DNA of 64,000 bases from contig JBMOGA010000003.1 in the NCBI GenBank assembly GCA_049318625.1, positions 69,207 to 133,206 on the forward strand. Reading direction: 5' to 3'. Under the pieces are notes generated by a model. It did not search any database and was not told the DNA's origin. It saw only the letters and a program-made list of their open reading frames with translations. Both the position numbers and the translations under genes were made by a program. This document shows, piece by piece, positions 56,128-64,000 of this stretch (position 1 is the first letter of the stretch; each line of letters opens with the position of its first letter). The stretch is from JBMOGA01 sp049318625. GTDB taxonomy: Bacteria > Pseudomonadota > Alphaproteobacteria > Rhizobiales > Hyphomicrobiaceae.

Positions 56128-59100
56128 TCATCCCACCAAGGCCGCGCGCCGCTGCAGCAGCGCTTGCGCCAGCTCCCACGCGATCCCGGCGCCGAAGCTG
56201 CCGATCAGAACCGCGTAGAGCCCCCACATCGGCATCGGATCGGGCTGCGGCTGCGGTTTGGCCTGCTTCTCGAGCTTGACGCCGGTGACCGTCGGCTCGG
56301 CCGCGGCCGTTTGCGCCTCGGCCGCTGGTTCGGACGGCGCCGGAGACGGCGCCGGCAGCAGGCCGAACCCGGCCGCCTTCGCCGCGACGAACGCGGCGAA
56401 CTTCTGGTTTTCGACCAGGAGGTCGCGCGAACGTGCGATCTCCTGATGGGTTTCGACCAGTGCGCGGACCACTTCCTCCGGCGCATCCCAGTAGCCCTTG
56501 CGGACGGCCTCGAGCATACGCTCGCTGATCTGCGCCAGCGCCGCCGGGTGATGCTCCTTGAACCACTCGCGCATACCGAGCTTCAGCTTGTCGTCGACAT
56601 AGACCTCGAAGAACTCCTGCCATTGGTCGGCGCGCACGCTGGAACGGTCCATCACGTTCCAGCCCCAGAAATTGTTGACCACGTCGACCATCTTGGTCGC
56701 ACCCGAGTAGCGCTCGTTCATCATCTCCTTCACGTAGCGGGGATGGAAATACCGGCTGCGCAGCTCGATGCCCATGAACTCGGCGACCGTCTGGTTCTTG
56801 AAGTCGCGCGTATTGCGCAGATCCGAGATGAACAGCTCGGGCGTGCGTCCCTCGAGTGACCGCACCGCGAGGCCGATGCCGCCCAGGTACTCGAAGGGAT
56901 GGTCGATCGACACGATGCCGTGGTTGTTGCTCGACCGCGACAGCACCGCGGCCTTGGTGCCCTTCAAGGCCTCGGCATAGAGGTTGACGTCCTCGACCTT
57001 GACGTTGCGGGTGTCCGCTTCGGTCCCGAACAGCCAGCTCATGCGTGACAGGTAGGTCTTGGCCAGCACGTCCTCGCTGTCCCAGGCGCCCGATGCGACG
57101 GTGCCCTCGGGCAGGTTGGTGCCGTAGACCCCGGATTCGTTGCCGAACATGCGCACGCGGGCGAGCCGCTCGGCACGGCCCTTCTCGATGCCCTTCGCCA
57201 CCAGGGTCGCAACGACCTTGGCATTGTTGGCAACCAGCGGATTGTCGGCCTCGGCGAGCGCCGACACCTTGTTGACCGCCCCCTGCAGCAGCGCCAGCAG
57301 CTCCGGCAGGTTGTCGCGATAAAGCCCCGTCAGCGACAGCACGGTATCGACCCGCGGGCGGTCGAGCTTGTCGCGCGGGATCACCTCGACCCCGACGACG
57401 TCGCCGCGCTGATTCCAGATCGGCCGTGTGCCCAGCATGTAGAGGATCTGCGCCTCGACCACGCCGAAATGATTGAGCGTCTCCGTCGACCACAGCGAGA
57501 ACGTGATCTTGTCGGGCCACACACCATGCTTGGCCTTGTACCCGTCCATCAGATCCTTGCCGAGCTTGGCGCCCGCCTCCCAGGAGGCCTTGGTCGGGAT
57601 CTTGCGCGGATCGAAACCGTAGAGATTGCGGCCCGTCGGCACCGAATCCGGATTGCGCAGCGGATCGTTGCCGGTCGACGTCGTCACGAAGCGGCCCGAA
57701 AGCGCCGCCTTGAGACTTTGCAGCTCCAGGGGGCCGGTCAAGTTCGCGTAGTGCTTGCGCGCCTCCTCGAGAAACGGCCGCGATTTCTCCGGGAACCCGG
57801 CGAGATCGGCCCGATCGAGAACGGCGAGCCGCAGCGCGACGAACGGCTCGGTCTTCTGGAGCTTCTCGAAGGGCTCGGCCAGGACCTCGTCCGGATCGGG
57901 AGACCAGACCTTCAGATAATCAGGACCCAGGATCTGCAGGATGGTCAGCAGCGTCTTCTCGTCCTCGGCCACCTTGCCGAAGGTGTGCATGCCGAGCGGC
58001 TGGGGCATTCCCGCCACCGTGTGGAGATGCTTGTGGAGCTTGTCCAGGAAGGTCTCGTAGCTCGCGGCGATGTCGGCATCCGACATGCCGATATCCTTGG
58101 TCAGGTTGAGCTTCTGGGCCAACACGACCACCTGCTTGCGCAGCGCCTCGCGCACCGCGCCTTCATCCCCGCTCGACGCGTGGTGCAGCGTCTCGTGCAG
58201 CTCGACGAAATCACCGTAGAGGCCCGCCGGCGCGAACGGTGGCGAGTTGTGGGAGATCGTGACAGCGCGCCCCCGGCGGCGCGCGATGATCGCCTCGCCG
58301 ACGTTGGCCACCGTATAGGGGTAGATCACCGGCAGATTCCCGATCGACGTCTGCGTGTCGTCGAACACCGACGCGCCACGCTCTTTGCCCGGCGCCCATT
58401 CCTGCGTGCCGTGCGTTCCGAGATGCACGATGGCGTCGACCTTGCCCTTGTGCACGACGCCCAGGTAGACGGCCCGATAGGCGTGATGCAGGGGCCGCTT
58501 CTTGTCGTGGGTGATGTCCTCCTCCTCAGAGCGCCGCGCGCCGCGCAGCGGTTGCGGCAGGATGACGAGGTTGCCGTGCTGCCACCGCGGCACGATGAAG
58601 TCCGTGCGGTCGCCGTCCTTCAGTGTCAGGTAGGTGTCCTCCGGCTTCTCCCACGTCTTGTCGATCTGCGCGCGCGTCTCCGGCGGCAGCGTCGCGATGA
58701 AGGCCTTGTACTCGGAGACCGGCAGGCGCTCGGCGAGACCCTCGGCCACCAGCCGCTTCAGCTCCGCGTCGTCCTTGGTCCGGTAGTAGGGGCGGATCAG
58801 CTTCTTGATCTGCTCGATGACGGTCTTCTCGTCGACCTCCGGCGCGTTGTAGCCGTCCTCGCGCAGGGTGCGCGCGATCTCGACGATGCTGGCCGGCACG
58901 TTGAGATAGGAGGCCGCGAAGTTCTCCTCGCCCGACGGCGTATTCCAGACGAAGATCGCCACCTTCTTGTCGGCATTGGCCTTGTGGCGCAGACGAGCGT
59001 AACCTAGCGCCCGCTCGGCCAGTCCGTCCATCTGCTCCGGGATCGGCGCGAGCTTCTTGTCCTCCTCACGCCGGGCCGACACCATCGTCATGTCGATGCG

Positions 59101-60078
59101 GCCCGCCGCCTCGGCGAGTGTATAGAACACGCCCTGACGGCTGACCGACAGGCCCTCGCCGTCCTTGCGCCAGTCGGCGATCGAGCCACCCTGATAGGGC
59201 AGCGCCTGCAGCACTGGACGGTCGATCTCGCCCATCCAGGCCTTCTGCTCCTCGACGCTCGTATAGACACCCGTGAACGCCACGATCACGTCGGGCAGCA
59301 CCTTGCCGTCGTGGGTGATCATCGGATTGACCTTGCGGCCCTGGTTGGGGTCCCAGAACGGCAGCGGGAACGCGCCCTTGGCCTCGATCCGCCGGATCAG
59401 GTCGTCGACGTGCTCCGCCGTGTCGTCGGCCAGTTCCACGCGATGGAACCCGACACCGACCACGATTTGCCCCGGCTGCGGTTTGCGCCACGCCAGATAG
59501 CCCGCAATGTCGGTGAACACCTTCTGCGGCGCATCGGGGTGATAGAGCGCCTGCTCCGGCATGACGACGGGCTCGCCGGCGGGCGTGCCCGGGTGGCCGA
59601 GCACGTCGGTCTTGAGATACGCCATCACATTGCGGAAGTTCTCGGTTCCGCCGTTCGACCAGTAGCGAAAAATGCGGTCGCCCTGCGTGCGGTCCAGTCC
59701 CTTGGTGAGATCGGGGCGCTGCCACATGATGCCGCCCCAGACCTTGCCGCCGAAGCCTTTCAGCGGCTCTTGCACCTTGCCCAGCACCCGCAGGAAGATC
59801 TCGGCGAAGGCCCAGTCGAGCAGGACGACGTCGCGGCCGGCCAGCTTGGCAGTCACCGCGTCCGGCGTCAGGGCATCGACGAACACGAACTCCAGGTCGA
59901 CGCCCTGCTCCCTGGCGATGCGCTCCAGCAGCACGCCCTTGGCCGGGCTCGCGGGATCGTGCGCGAACACCACGACCGACGGCCGCGCTGGCGTCTGCCC
60001 GACAACGTTTGCGGCACCGAGCAAGCTCAGAGCCAGGGCAAGGGCGATGGACAGGCAGGTGCCCAACCGAATCGTCAT
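56128..60078 (-). CDS. Exported, membrane-anchored CobN-like chelatase subunit
   Basis: 1,316 residues of the CobN/magnesium-chelatase H family. Family stretches are clear: VHLGTHGTQEWAPGKERG, LWSTETLNHFGVVEAQILYMLG, RPRVDTVLSLTGLYRD, VRMFGNESGVYGTNL and the C-terminal EYLGGIGLAV and NNFWGWNVMD blocks. Unlike cytoplasmic CobN, it begins with a Sec signal peptide (residues 1-28, IRLGTCLSIALALALSLLGA) and ends with a Pro-rich linker and one transmembrane helix (~1280-1306) followed by QRRAALVG. By the positive-inside rule, the body faces the periplasm. The ATG at 60078 has AAGGAG upstream; the frame to 60249 overlaps the receptor gene. It lies between a TonB-dependent receptor and exbB. No CobS/CobT ATPase is nearby. 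Probable role: insertion into or removal of metal from an imported tetrapyrrole, as proposed for HmuS of Bacteroidota (inference). Confidence 0.88.
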   Translation of the reverse strand: MTIRLGTCLSIALALALSLLGAANVVGQTPARPSVVVFAHDPASPAKGVLLERIAREQGVDLEFVFVDALTPDAVTAKLAGRDVVLLDWAFAEIFLRVLGKVQEPLKGFGGKVWGGIMWQRPDLTKGLDRTQGDRIFRYWSNGGTENFRNVMAYLKTDVLGHPGTPAGEPVVMPEQALYHPDAPQKVFTDIAGYLAWRKPQPGQIVVGVGFHRVELADDTAEHVDDLIRRIEAKGAFPLPFWDPNQGRKVNPMITHDGKVLPDVIVAFTGVYTSVEEQKAWMGEIDRPVLQALPYQGGSIADWRKDGEGLSVSRQGVFYTLAEAAGRIDMTMVSARREEDKKLAPIPEQMDGLAERALGYARLRHKANADKKVAIFVWNTPSGEENFAASYLNVPASIVEIARTLREDGYNAPEVDEKTVIEQIKKLIRPYYRTKDDAELKRLVAEGLAERLPVSEYKAFIATLPPETRAQIDKTWEKPEDTYLTLKDGDRTDFIVPRWQHGNLVILPQPLRGARRSEEEDITHDKKRPLHHAYRAVYLGVVHKGKVDAIVHLGTHGTQEWAPGKERGASVFDDTQTSIGNLPVIYPYTVANVGEAIIARRRGRAVTISHNSPPFAPAGLYGDFVELHETLHHASSGDEGAVREALRKQVVVLAQKLNLTKDIGMSDADIAASYETFLDKLHKHLHTVAGMPQPLGMHTFGKVAEDEKTLLTILQILGPDYLKVWSPDPDEVLAEPFEKLQKTEPFVALRLAVLDRADLAGFPEKSRPFLEEARKHYANLTGPLELQSLKAALSGRFVTTSTGNDPLRNPDSVPTGRNLYGFDPRKIPTKASWEAGAKLGKDLMDGYKAKHGVWPDKITFSLWSTETLNHFGVVEAQILYMLGTRPIWNQRGDVVGVEVIPRDKLDRPRVDTVLSLTGLYRDNLPELLALLQGAVNKVSALAEADNPLVANNAKVVATLVAKGIEKGRAERLARVRMFGNESGVYGTNLPEGTVASGAWDSEDVLAKTYLSRMSWLFGTEADTRNVKVEDVNLYAEALKGTKAAVLSRSSNNHGIVSIDHPFEYLGGIGLAVRSLEGRTPELFISDLRNTRDFKNQTVAEFMGIELRSRYFHPRYVKEMMNERYSGATKMVDVVNNFWGWNVMDRSSVRADQWQEFFEVYVDDKLKLGMREWFKEHHPAALAQISERMLEAVRKGYWDAPEEVVRALVETHQEIARSRDLLVENQKFAAFVAAKAAGFGLLPAPSPAPSEPAAEAQTAAAEPTVTGVKLEKQAKPQPQPDPMPMWGLYAVLIGSFGAGIAWELAQALLQRRAALVG

Positions 60079-60095
60079 CGGATGTTGCTCCTTGG

Positions 60096-62321
60096 TCAGA
60101 ATTTGTAGGTGAACCCGGCATAGGCCGCACGGCCGTCGCCGCGACGGACCAGGGGTGAATCGCTTGTCGTCGTCTTGGTCGGAGAGGCCGTGAAATCCGA
60201 GACGAAAACCTTGTCGGTCAGGTTTCGCCCCTCGACAAAGGTCGACCACGACCCGTCCGGAGCCTTGAAGCCGATCTTGGCACCGTAGATGTCATAGGCC
60301 GGCACCTCGAACAGCTCTCCACCTTTGTGGTCGTAGGTCGTCAACCGGTGCGACAGGTGCCGGATATTGCCGGACACGAAGAAGCCGGCGGCATTCTTGT
60401 ATCCGATCTCACTGAAAATCTGATGCTCGGGAATGACGGGCATGCGCCGGTTGCCGAACAACGGATCGTTGTCGAATTTGAACTCGTTGATGTTCCAAAC
60501 GCCGTTCACATAGATCTGATCGCCCGGTTCGAGCACCGCCATGAACGGAATGGCCTTGTAGCCAATCTCGATTCCGTCGTGGACCGTGCTACCGGCGTTG
60601 AACGCCACGGTTGTTCGGCATGTCGCATTGCCGACCTCGGCGACGGTCGCGCACCGGGTCAGGATCTCGTTCGACAACGTCATGTGGTAGAAGGTCACGT
60701 CGTACTCGAACCGTTCCCAGCCCCCACGGATGCCAATCTCTTGGGTCCAGGCCTCCTGAGCCTCGACCTGCTTGATCCTCGCGTTGGGGTTTGCGGCATT
60801 GATGGCTGCCACATCGCTCAAATCGCCGCTGGCCGGCACCTCGAAACTCTTGGCGATGTTGGCGAAGAGGAAGTGGCTGGGCGCGTATTCCCAATTGACG
60901 CCAACCTTGGGGTTGAGGGACTCGAACGATTGATCGTATTCCTGGCGCGCCGCAGCGCGCCCGGCTTGCGTCAAGCCCGGACCCAAGCTCGGCAGCGGGA
61001 TTGCAGCGACCGTTCCGCCCGCCCAGTTGTCGTTCAGCACGCGTGTCGTGTAGGCCCACTGAAGCCCCGAGAAAAACTTGACCTTGGGAACGACCTCGAC
61101 GGCCGCCTCTCCGTAGCTTTCGACGAGCCACGATTCGAAGTCCCAATCTCCCGTCAGCCTGCCTTTCGACCGGCCCCCGTCGATCCACTGATACCGCAGG
61201 AAATCGGCCGACGTGTAATTGGCGCGCATGCCGCCCACCAGCTCTGTCGGCAGGCCGGCAAGATCCGTCTTTTTTTCGATCCGCAGAGAGCTGCCGTAAT
61301 CGCGCCAATGGTTGTCGACAAGGCCGCCGAAGGGGGTCGGCAGGTGGTCGAATTTGGTGTCGAGGACGTAGGTGCCGATCTCGTAAGACGTATTGCCGAA
61401 TCGCAGCGTGGTCCGGTTGGCAACGCGCCCGAACTCGAAATTGGCGTCGGTATCGGCAATGAGCGCTGTCGCATCCGCCTTAAAGCCGAGTTTCTCGATA
61501 TCCTTGAGCTTCACCGTGTTGGAAAGCTCCTGGTCGGTCTTGCCGAGCGCCACGTAGAACCGCGTCTCGAACTCCTTCGACGGCCGCCAGCCCATATTGG
61601 CGTTGAGCCGCTTGTTCTCCTCGTTGGTGTGCGTTTGGAAGCCGTCGTTGTGGAAGAAGCTCGAGTGGACGAACCAGTCGAAGGCGCCCGAAACGCCGCC
61701 GTTCTCCACCCACGACTGCGTGTAGCCCTTCGACCCGGCCGTCGTTCCGATCGTCGTGCCCGGCGCCGACTGGCCGGTCTTCGAGACGATGTTGAAGGCG
61801 CCACCGGTCGTGATCGAGCCGTAGCGCAGGCTGTTGGGGCCCCGGTAGATCTCGATGTAGTCGGCCGCCAGCGGATCGAGGAAGGCGGTCGTGATGCCGG
61901 CGTCGGTGCGCCCGATCGGGATGTTGTCGACGTACGTGCGGATACCGCGACCCGAACGCGGGCCGTAGGCGCTGATGTCCGTGCCGCGGATCGAGATGAG
62001 GCCTTGCGAGCCGGCGGTGCGCTCGGGCGCGTAGACGCCCGGCGTCTCGCTCAGCACGCTGCGCAGGTTGCCGCGCACGCCGGGGTTCTGCTCGGCCACC
62101 GAGACCACCGTTTCGGCACCGGGCCGGCGCATGAAGCGATAGGCCTGCGCGGCGTAGCTCGGCGGGCTCGCCGCGGCGCCTGCGCTCTGCGTGTCGATCT
62201 CGATGGTCTCGAGCAGGACGGTTCCCGGCACCGATGTGGGTGTCGCGGTCTGGGCGAGCCCGGCGGTGGTGCCAGCGACCAGGGCGAGCAGGGACGATGT
62301 GGACAGCAGCAGCGACTTCAT
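60096..62321 (-). CDS. TonB-dependent outer-membrane receptor
   Basis: 741 residues: signal peptide 1-23 (cleavage near AGLAQ), a TonB-box-like ETIEIDT near residue 39, a plug domain (about 70-185; VLSETPGVYAPE, SLRYGSITTGGAFNI) and a 22-strand barrel with FEVPASGDL and NPNARIKQVEAQEA loops, ending in the C-terminal Phe of FTYKF. It should import a large ligand through TonB. The plug and barrel resemble Fe-siderophore/haem/TonB receptors in general; no motif decides the ligand. The CobN-like gene follows after 17 bp, which favours a tetrapyrrole. Confidence 0.92.
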   Translation of the reverse strand: MKSLLLSTSSLLALVAGTTAGLAQTATPTSVPGTVLLETIEIDTQSAGAAASPPSYAAQAYRFMRRPGAETVVSVAEQNPGVRGNLRSVLSETPGVYAPERTAGSQGLISIRGTDISAYGPRSGRGIRTYVDNIPIGRTDAGITTAFLDPLAADYIEIYRGPNSLRYGSITTGGAFNIVSKTGQSAPGTTIGTTAGSKGYTQSWVENGGVSGAFDWFVHSSFFHNDGFQTHTNEENKRLNANMGWRPSKEFETRFYVALGKTDQELSNTVKLKDIEKLGFKADATALIADTDANFEFGRVANRTTLRFGNTSYEIGTYVLDTKFDHLPTPFGGLVDNHWRDYGSSLRIEKKTDLAGLPTELVGGMRANYTSADFLRYQWIDGGRSKGRLTGDWDFESWLVESYGEAAVEVVPKVKFFSGLQWAYTTRVLNDNWAGGTVAAIPLPSLGPGLTQAGRAAARQEYDQSFESLNPKVGVNWEYAPSHFLFANIAKSFEVPASGDLSDVAAINAANPNARIKQVEAQEAWTQEIGIRGGWERFEYDVTFYHMTLSNEILTRCATVAEVGNATCRTTVAFNAGSTVHDGIEIGYKAIPFMAVLEPGDQIYVNGVWNINEFKFDNDPLFGNRRMPVIPEHQIFSEIGYKNAAGFFVSGNIRHLSHRLTTYDHKGGELFEVPAYDIYGAKIGFKAPDGSWSTFVEGRNLTDKVFVSDFTASPTKTTTSDSPLVRRGDGRAAYAGFTYKF

Positions 62322-62340
62322 GGAACGGATACTCCCCTGA

Positions 62341-62712
62341 TCAACGCGTGTTCTTCGGTGCGATGGATTTTGCAGGCGGCGCGGCGCCCGGCTTGGTCTC
62401 GGTCTCGGGCACGTAGATGAACGACCCGTCCTTGAGGCGATAGGCGACGCCGGCCCGCGAGCCCTCGCCGGAGCCGATCTGCTCGGTCGACTTGTAGGTC
62501 TCGATCTTCTGGCCATCCTTGATGACCATCTCCATGTCGGGCTGGCCGGGGTTCTTCACCACCACCGCCTTGTCGGCGGCGAACGGGTTCAGCGGATTGG
62601 CGGCGATGATCATCATCAGCGCGCCGATCATCACCAGGAACACGTCGACCAGGTTCACGACCGACAGGATCGGATCGAGTTCGTCGTCCTCGTCCAGCAG
62701 CTTGAGGCTCAT
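62341..62712 (-). CDS. DUF2149-like single-pass membrane protein (ExbD-like architecture)
   Basis: 123 residues: an acidic N-terminus (LLDEDDELDP), one transmembrane helix (about 15-42) carrying Asp23 in NLVDVFLVMIGALMM, and a periplasmic domain of ~75 residues ending in a Pro/Lys tail. The pattern resembles the DUF2149 family found with MotA/TolQ/ExbB-like genes and CobN-like genes. The membrane Asp in a VDVFLV context mirrors the ExbD motif, so it may be the ExbD-like partner of the upstream channel protein (inference). Overlaps that gene by ATGA; 19 bp before the receptor gene. Confidence 0.78.
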   Translation of the reverse strand: MSLKLLDEDDELDPILSVVNLVDVFLVMIGALMMIIAANPLNPFAADKAVVVKNPGQPDMEMVIKDGQKIETYKSTEQIGSGEGSRAGVAYRLKDGSFIYVPETETKPGAAPPAKSIAPKNTR

Positions 62713-63224
62713 GACCTCACCTCCAGCAGCCGCCGCACGGCCAGTACCTCTTCGGCGCACCAGCGACGCCGGACGGTGGCGATCCAGAAGCACAGCACCG
62801 AGGCCGCCAGCGCCAGCACGACCGCGGAGAACGCCGAGCGCAACAGTTCGGCCATTTGCGCGACGTCGTTCTTGGTCAGTGCCAGCAGCGCCGGCCCCAT
62901 CGGGATGAGCGTGGCGATGAGACCGAGCATCGGCGTCACGCGGGTGGCGACGCGAATGATCTCCAGCCTCTTCAGGGCCTCGACATCGAGATCATCGGCG
63001 GAGGGACGCGGCGCGGCAAAATAGAGCGATGCGATGGGGTAGCCGCTGCCGAGGCTTTGCGCCGTAGAGCTGCCGAGTCCGCGGAAGTGCGTCCGCCCCT
63101 GCACGCGCATGACCCATTGGACCAGCATGCGGCCACTCTCGACGAGGGCCAGAATGAACAGCGCGTCGATGGCGAAATGAACCGGCGTCAGCAGCAAGCC
63201 GGAAAGATCGGAGAACAGAATCAT
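62709..63224 (-). CDS. MotA/TolQ/ExbB-like proton channel protein
   Basis: 171 residues with three helices (about 8-34, 90-115 and 128-155). The segment TPMLGLIATLIPMGPALLAL corresponds to the conserved TolQ/ExbB/MotA helix, and the preceding helix has an ExbB-like order. It is much shorter than and clearly different from the ExbB at 55467-56120. Paired with the DUF2149-like protein, it could form a second proton-driven motor, as do HmuU and HmuV of the hmu-type operons. ATG 63224; no strong ribosome site is seen. Confidence 0.8.
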   Translation of the reverse strand: MILFSDLSGLLLTPVHFAIDALFILALVESGRMLVQWVMRVQGRTHFRGLGSSTAQSLGSGYPIASLYFAAPRPSADDLDVEALKRLEIIRVATRVTPMLGLIATLIPMGPALLALTKNDVAQMAELLRSAFSAVVLALAASVLCFWIATVRRRWCAEEVLAVRRLLEVRS

Positions 63225-63406
63225 GACTCATCCAGTGCGGCGGCCCCCGCGGGGCGCACGCATTTGAAGCGCAATGGTCGCAGCCGTCGGAACCGGTCAA
63301 AGCCCGGCGCGGATGCAGATTTCTCGGAATGGAGGCCTGAGCTGCGTGGACGCGCCCGATCAGCCGCTCTAAAGCGTCGGCCGGCGTGACGGCAGCACGA
63401 GGGGAA

Positions 63407-63790
63407 CTAGCCGATGGACGGCGGGCCGCGGGGGCGGCTATCGCGCAGCGTCACGATCGTCGGCGGGACGGCGCGAGCGACGAACAGCACGACGCGCGTG
63501 CTGCACAGCGGGCAGGCAATGCTCACCTGTCCCGGGCCAGGCAACCCCGGCGCGGCCGCGAGTTGGCAGGCGGCACAGTGGCCACCGCTCAACCGATCGG
63601 AGCCCGGAGCGTCGCCTCCGTTCAGGCACAGCGCCGGCATCGAGCCATCCGGCAGGCTATAGGCGGCGAGGTCGACGCGCTCGGATACCTCCGCACGGCC
63701 CGCATGCGACAGCCCGAGCATCGCCATCGACAGCGCGTACAGCACTGTCAGGACAACGATCACTCTGCGCTGGCACCGAAGACCGTTCAT
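63407..63790 (-). CDS. Small Cys-rich exported or membrane protein (DUF2946-like)
   Basis: 127 residues: a basic N-terminus (NGLRCQRR), a hydrophobic helix or signal (about 9-27) and a mature domain with HCAAC and CPLC motifs plus further Cys. This resembles DUF2946 proteins, small periplasmic proteins often tied to metal or copper contexts. The Cys and His pairs could bind a metal or disulfide partner. It is the first gene upstream of the channel/receptor/CobN-like cluster, separated from it by 182 bp. ATG at 63790; longer frames enter sequence without coding character. Confidence 0.65.
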   Translation of the reverse strand: MNGLRCQRRVIVVLTVLYALSMAMLGLSHAGRAEVSERVDLAAYSLPDGSMPALCLNGGDAPGSDRLSGGHCAACQLAAAPGLPGPGQVSIACPLCSTRVVLFVARAVPPTIVTLRDSRPRGPPSIG

Positions 63791-64000
63791 CGCGGCCCGA
63801 CACTCCCGAACGTCACCACTTTGCCATGTTGTCGGAAGTTTTTTGCGAGTCAATATGACGTTGGCCCAATCGAGCGCCCGGTCACATGCGACCGCGGTGC
63901 GTGTGGCTTTTCGATCGTCGCTGACATGGGGACGCAGGCGCCGCGACCCCACACGATACCCGCGAACCGATACGTTGACCCATTAACCAGCGAACCGGGA

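Noticed and set aside
63791..64000. Cobalamin riboswitch or iron-regulatory box upstream of the exported-CobN cluster
   Set aside because: I searched for a B12-box-like core and for symmetrical iron-response elements on both strands and saw none. A TTGACT motif is present, but without a good -10.

Overview
The window is about 64 kb of high-GC chromosomal DNA from an alphaproteobacterium, most probably of the order Hyphomicrobiales (Rhizobiales). The basis is an rpoH-type sigma factor and rluD next to a DUF6476-type membrane protein, many Bug/TctC, TRAP and Dpp-type uptake systems, ATGA-coupled operons and frequent GTG/TTG starts. The genus cannot be fixed from the sequence. Most of the window is catabolic and transport gene clusters. 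The housekeeping block is short (about 1-5.7 kb).

Layout. 1-5.7 kb: the end of a zinc-type alcohol dehydrogenase, an AMIN/Amidase_3 cell-wall amidase, an rpoH sigma factor, rluD, a small membrane protein and tRNA-Glu(CUC). 5.9-14 kb: a GMC oxidoreductase with a NitT/TauT/SsuABC-type ABC importer, a divergent GntR/HutC regulator, a mandelate-racemase-type enolase-superfamily enzyme, an SDR lacking its catalytic residues and a beta-hydroxyacid dehydrogenase. 14-18.5 kb: an MmgE/PrpD protein with a TctABC tripartite tricarboxylate-type transporter. 18.7-22.8 kb: an unknown protein, a HisC-like aminotransferase, a Ser/Thr kinase fused to a universal-stress domain, and a metallophosphoesterase. 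22.9-28.3 kb: an MHS-family MFS transporter with a large periplasmic insert, then a symporter-histidine kinase fusion, a 90-residue membrane protein and a single-domain response regulator. 28.6-33.9 kb: a histidinol-dehydrogenase homologue coupled to an SDR (possibly sulfonate-diol oxidation), a two-subunit molybdenum hydroxylase, and the C-terminal remnant of a TpsB outer-membrane transporter. 33.9-52 kb: a TRAP transporter with an amidase, a diaminopropionate ammonia-lyase / cyclic-amidohydrolase-like / hydroxyacid dehydrogenase / aldehyde dehydrogenase / N-carbamoyl-D-amino-acid hydrolase operon, a second amidase and a full Dpp-type ABC importer. Together these look like a pathway for taking up and deaminating carbamoyl- or amide-bearing amino-acid derivatives. 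52-54 kb: an aldo/keto reductase and an Ldh2-type dehydrogenase.

54.2-63.8 kb is the most unusual part. On the minus strand it reads: a Cys-rich DUF2946-like protein, a MotA/TolQ/ExbB-like channel protein, a DUF2149-like protein, a TonB-dependent receptor, a CobN-like chelatase subunit with a signal peptide and a C-terminal membrane anchor, ExbB, ExbD and TonB. The set resembles the Bacteroidota hmu haem-uptake operon (HmuR, HmuS, HmuU, HmuV) combined with a dedicated TonB-ExbBD motor. It suggests import of a metal-tetrapyrrole followed by metal removal or processing in the periplasm by a CobN-type enzyme, with no ATPase partner encoded nearby.

A recurring regulatory theme is a strong hairpin separating the gene for a solute-binding protein from its permease genes. 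It is seen in the Tct, TRAP and Dpp operons.
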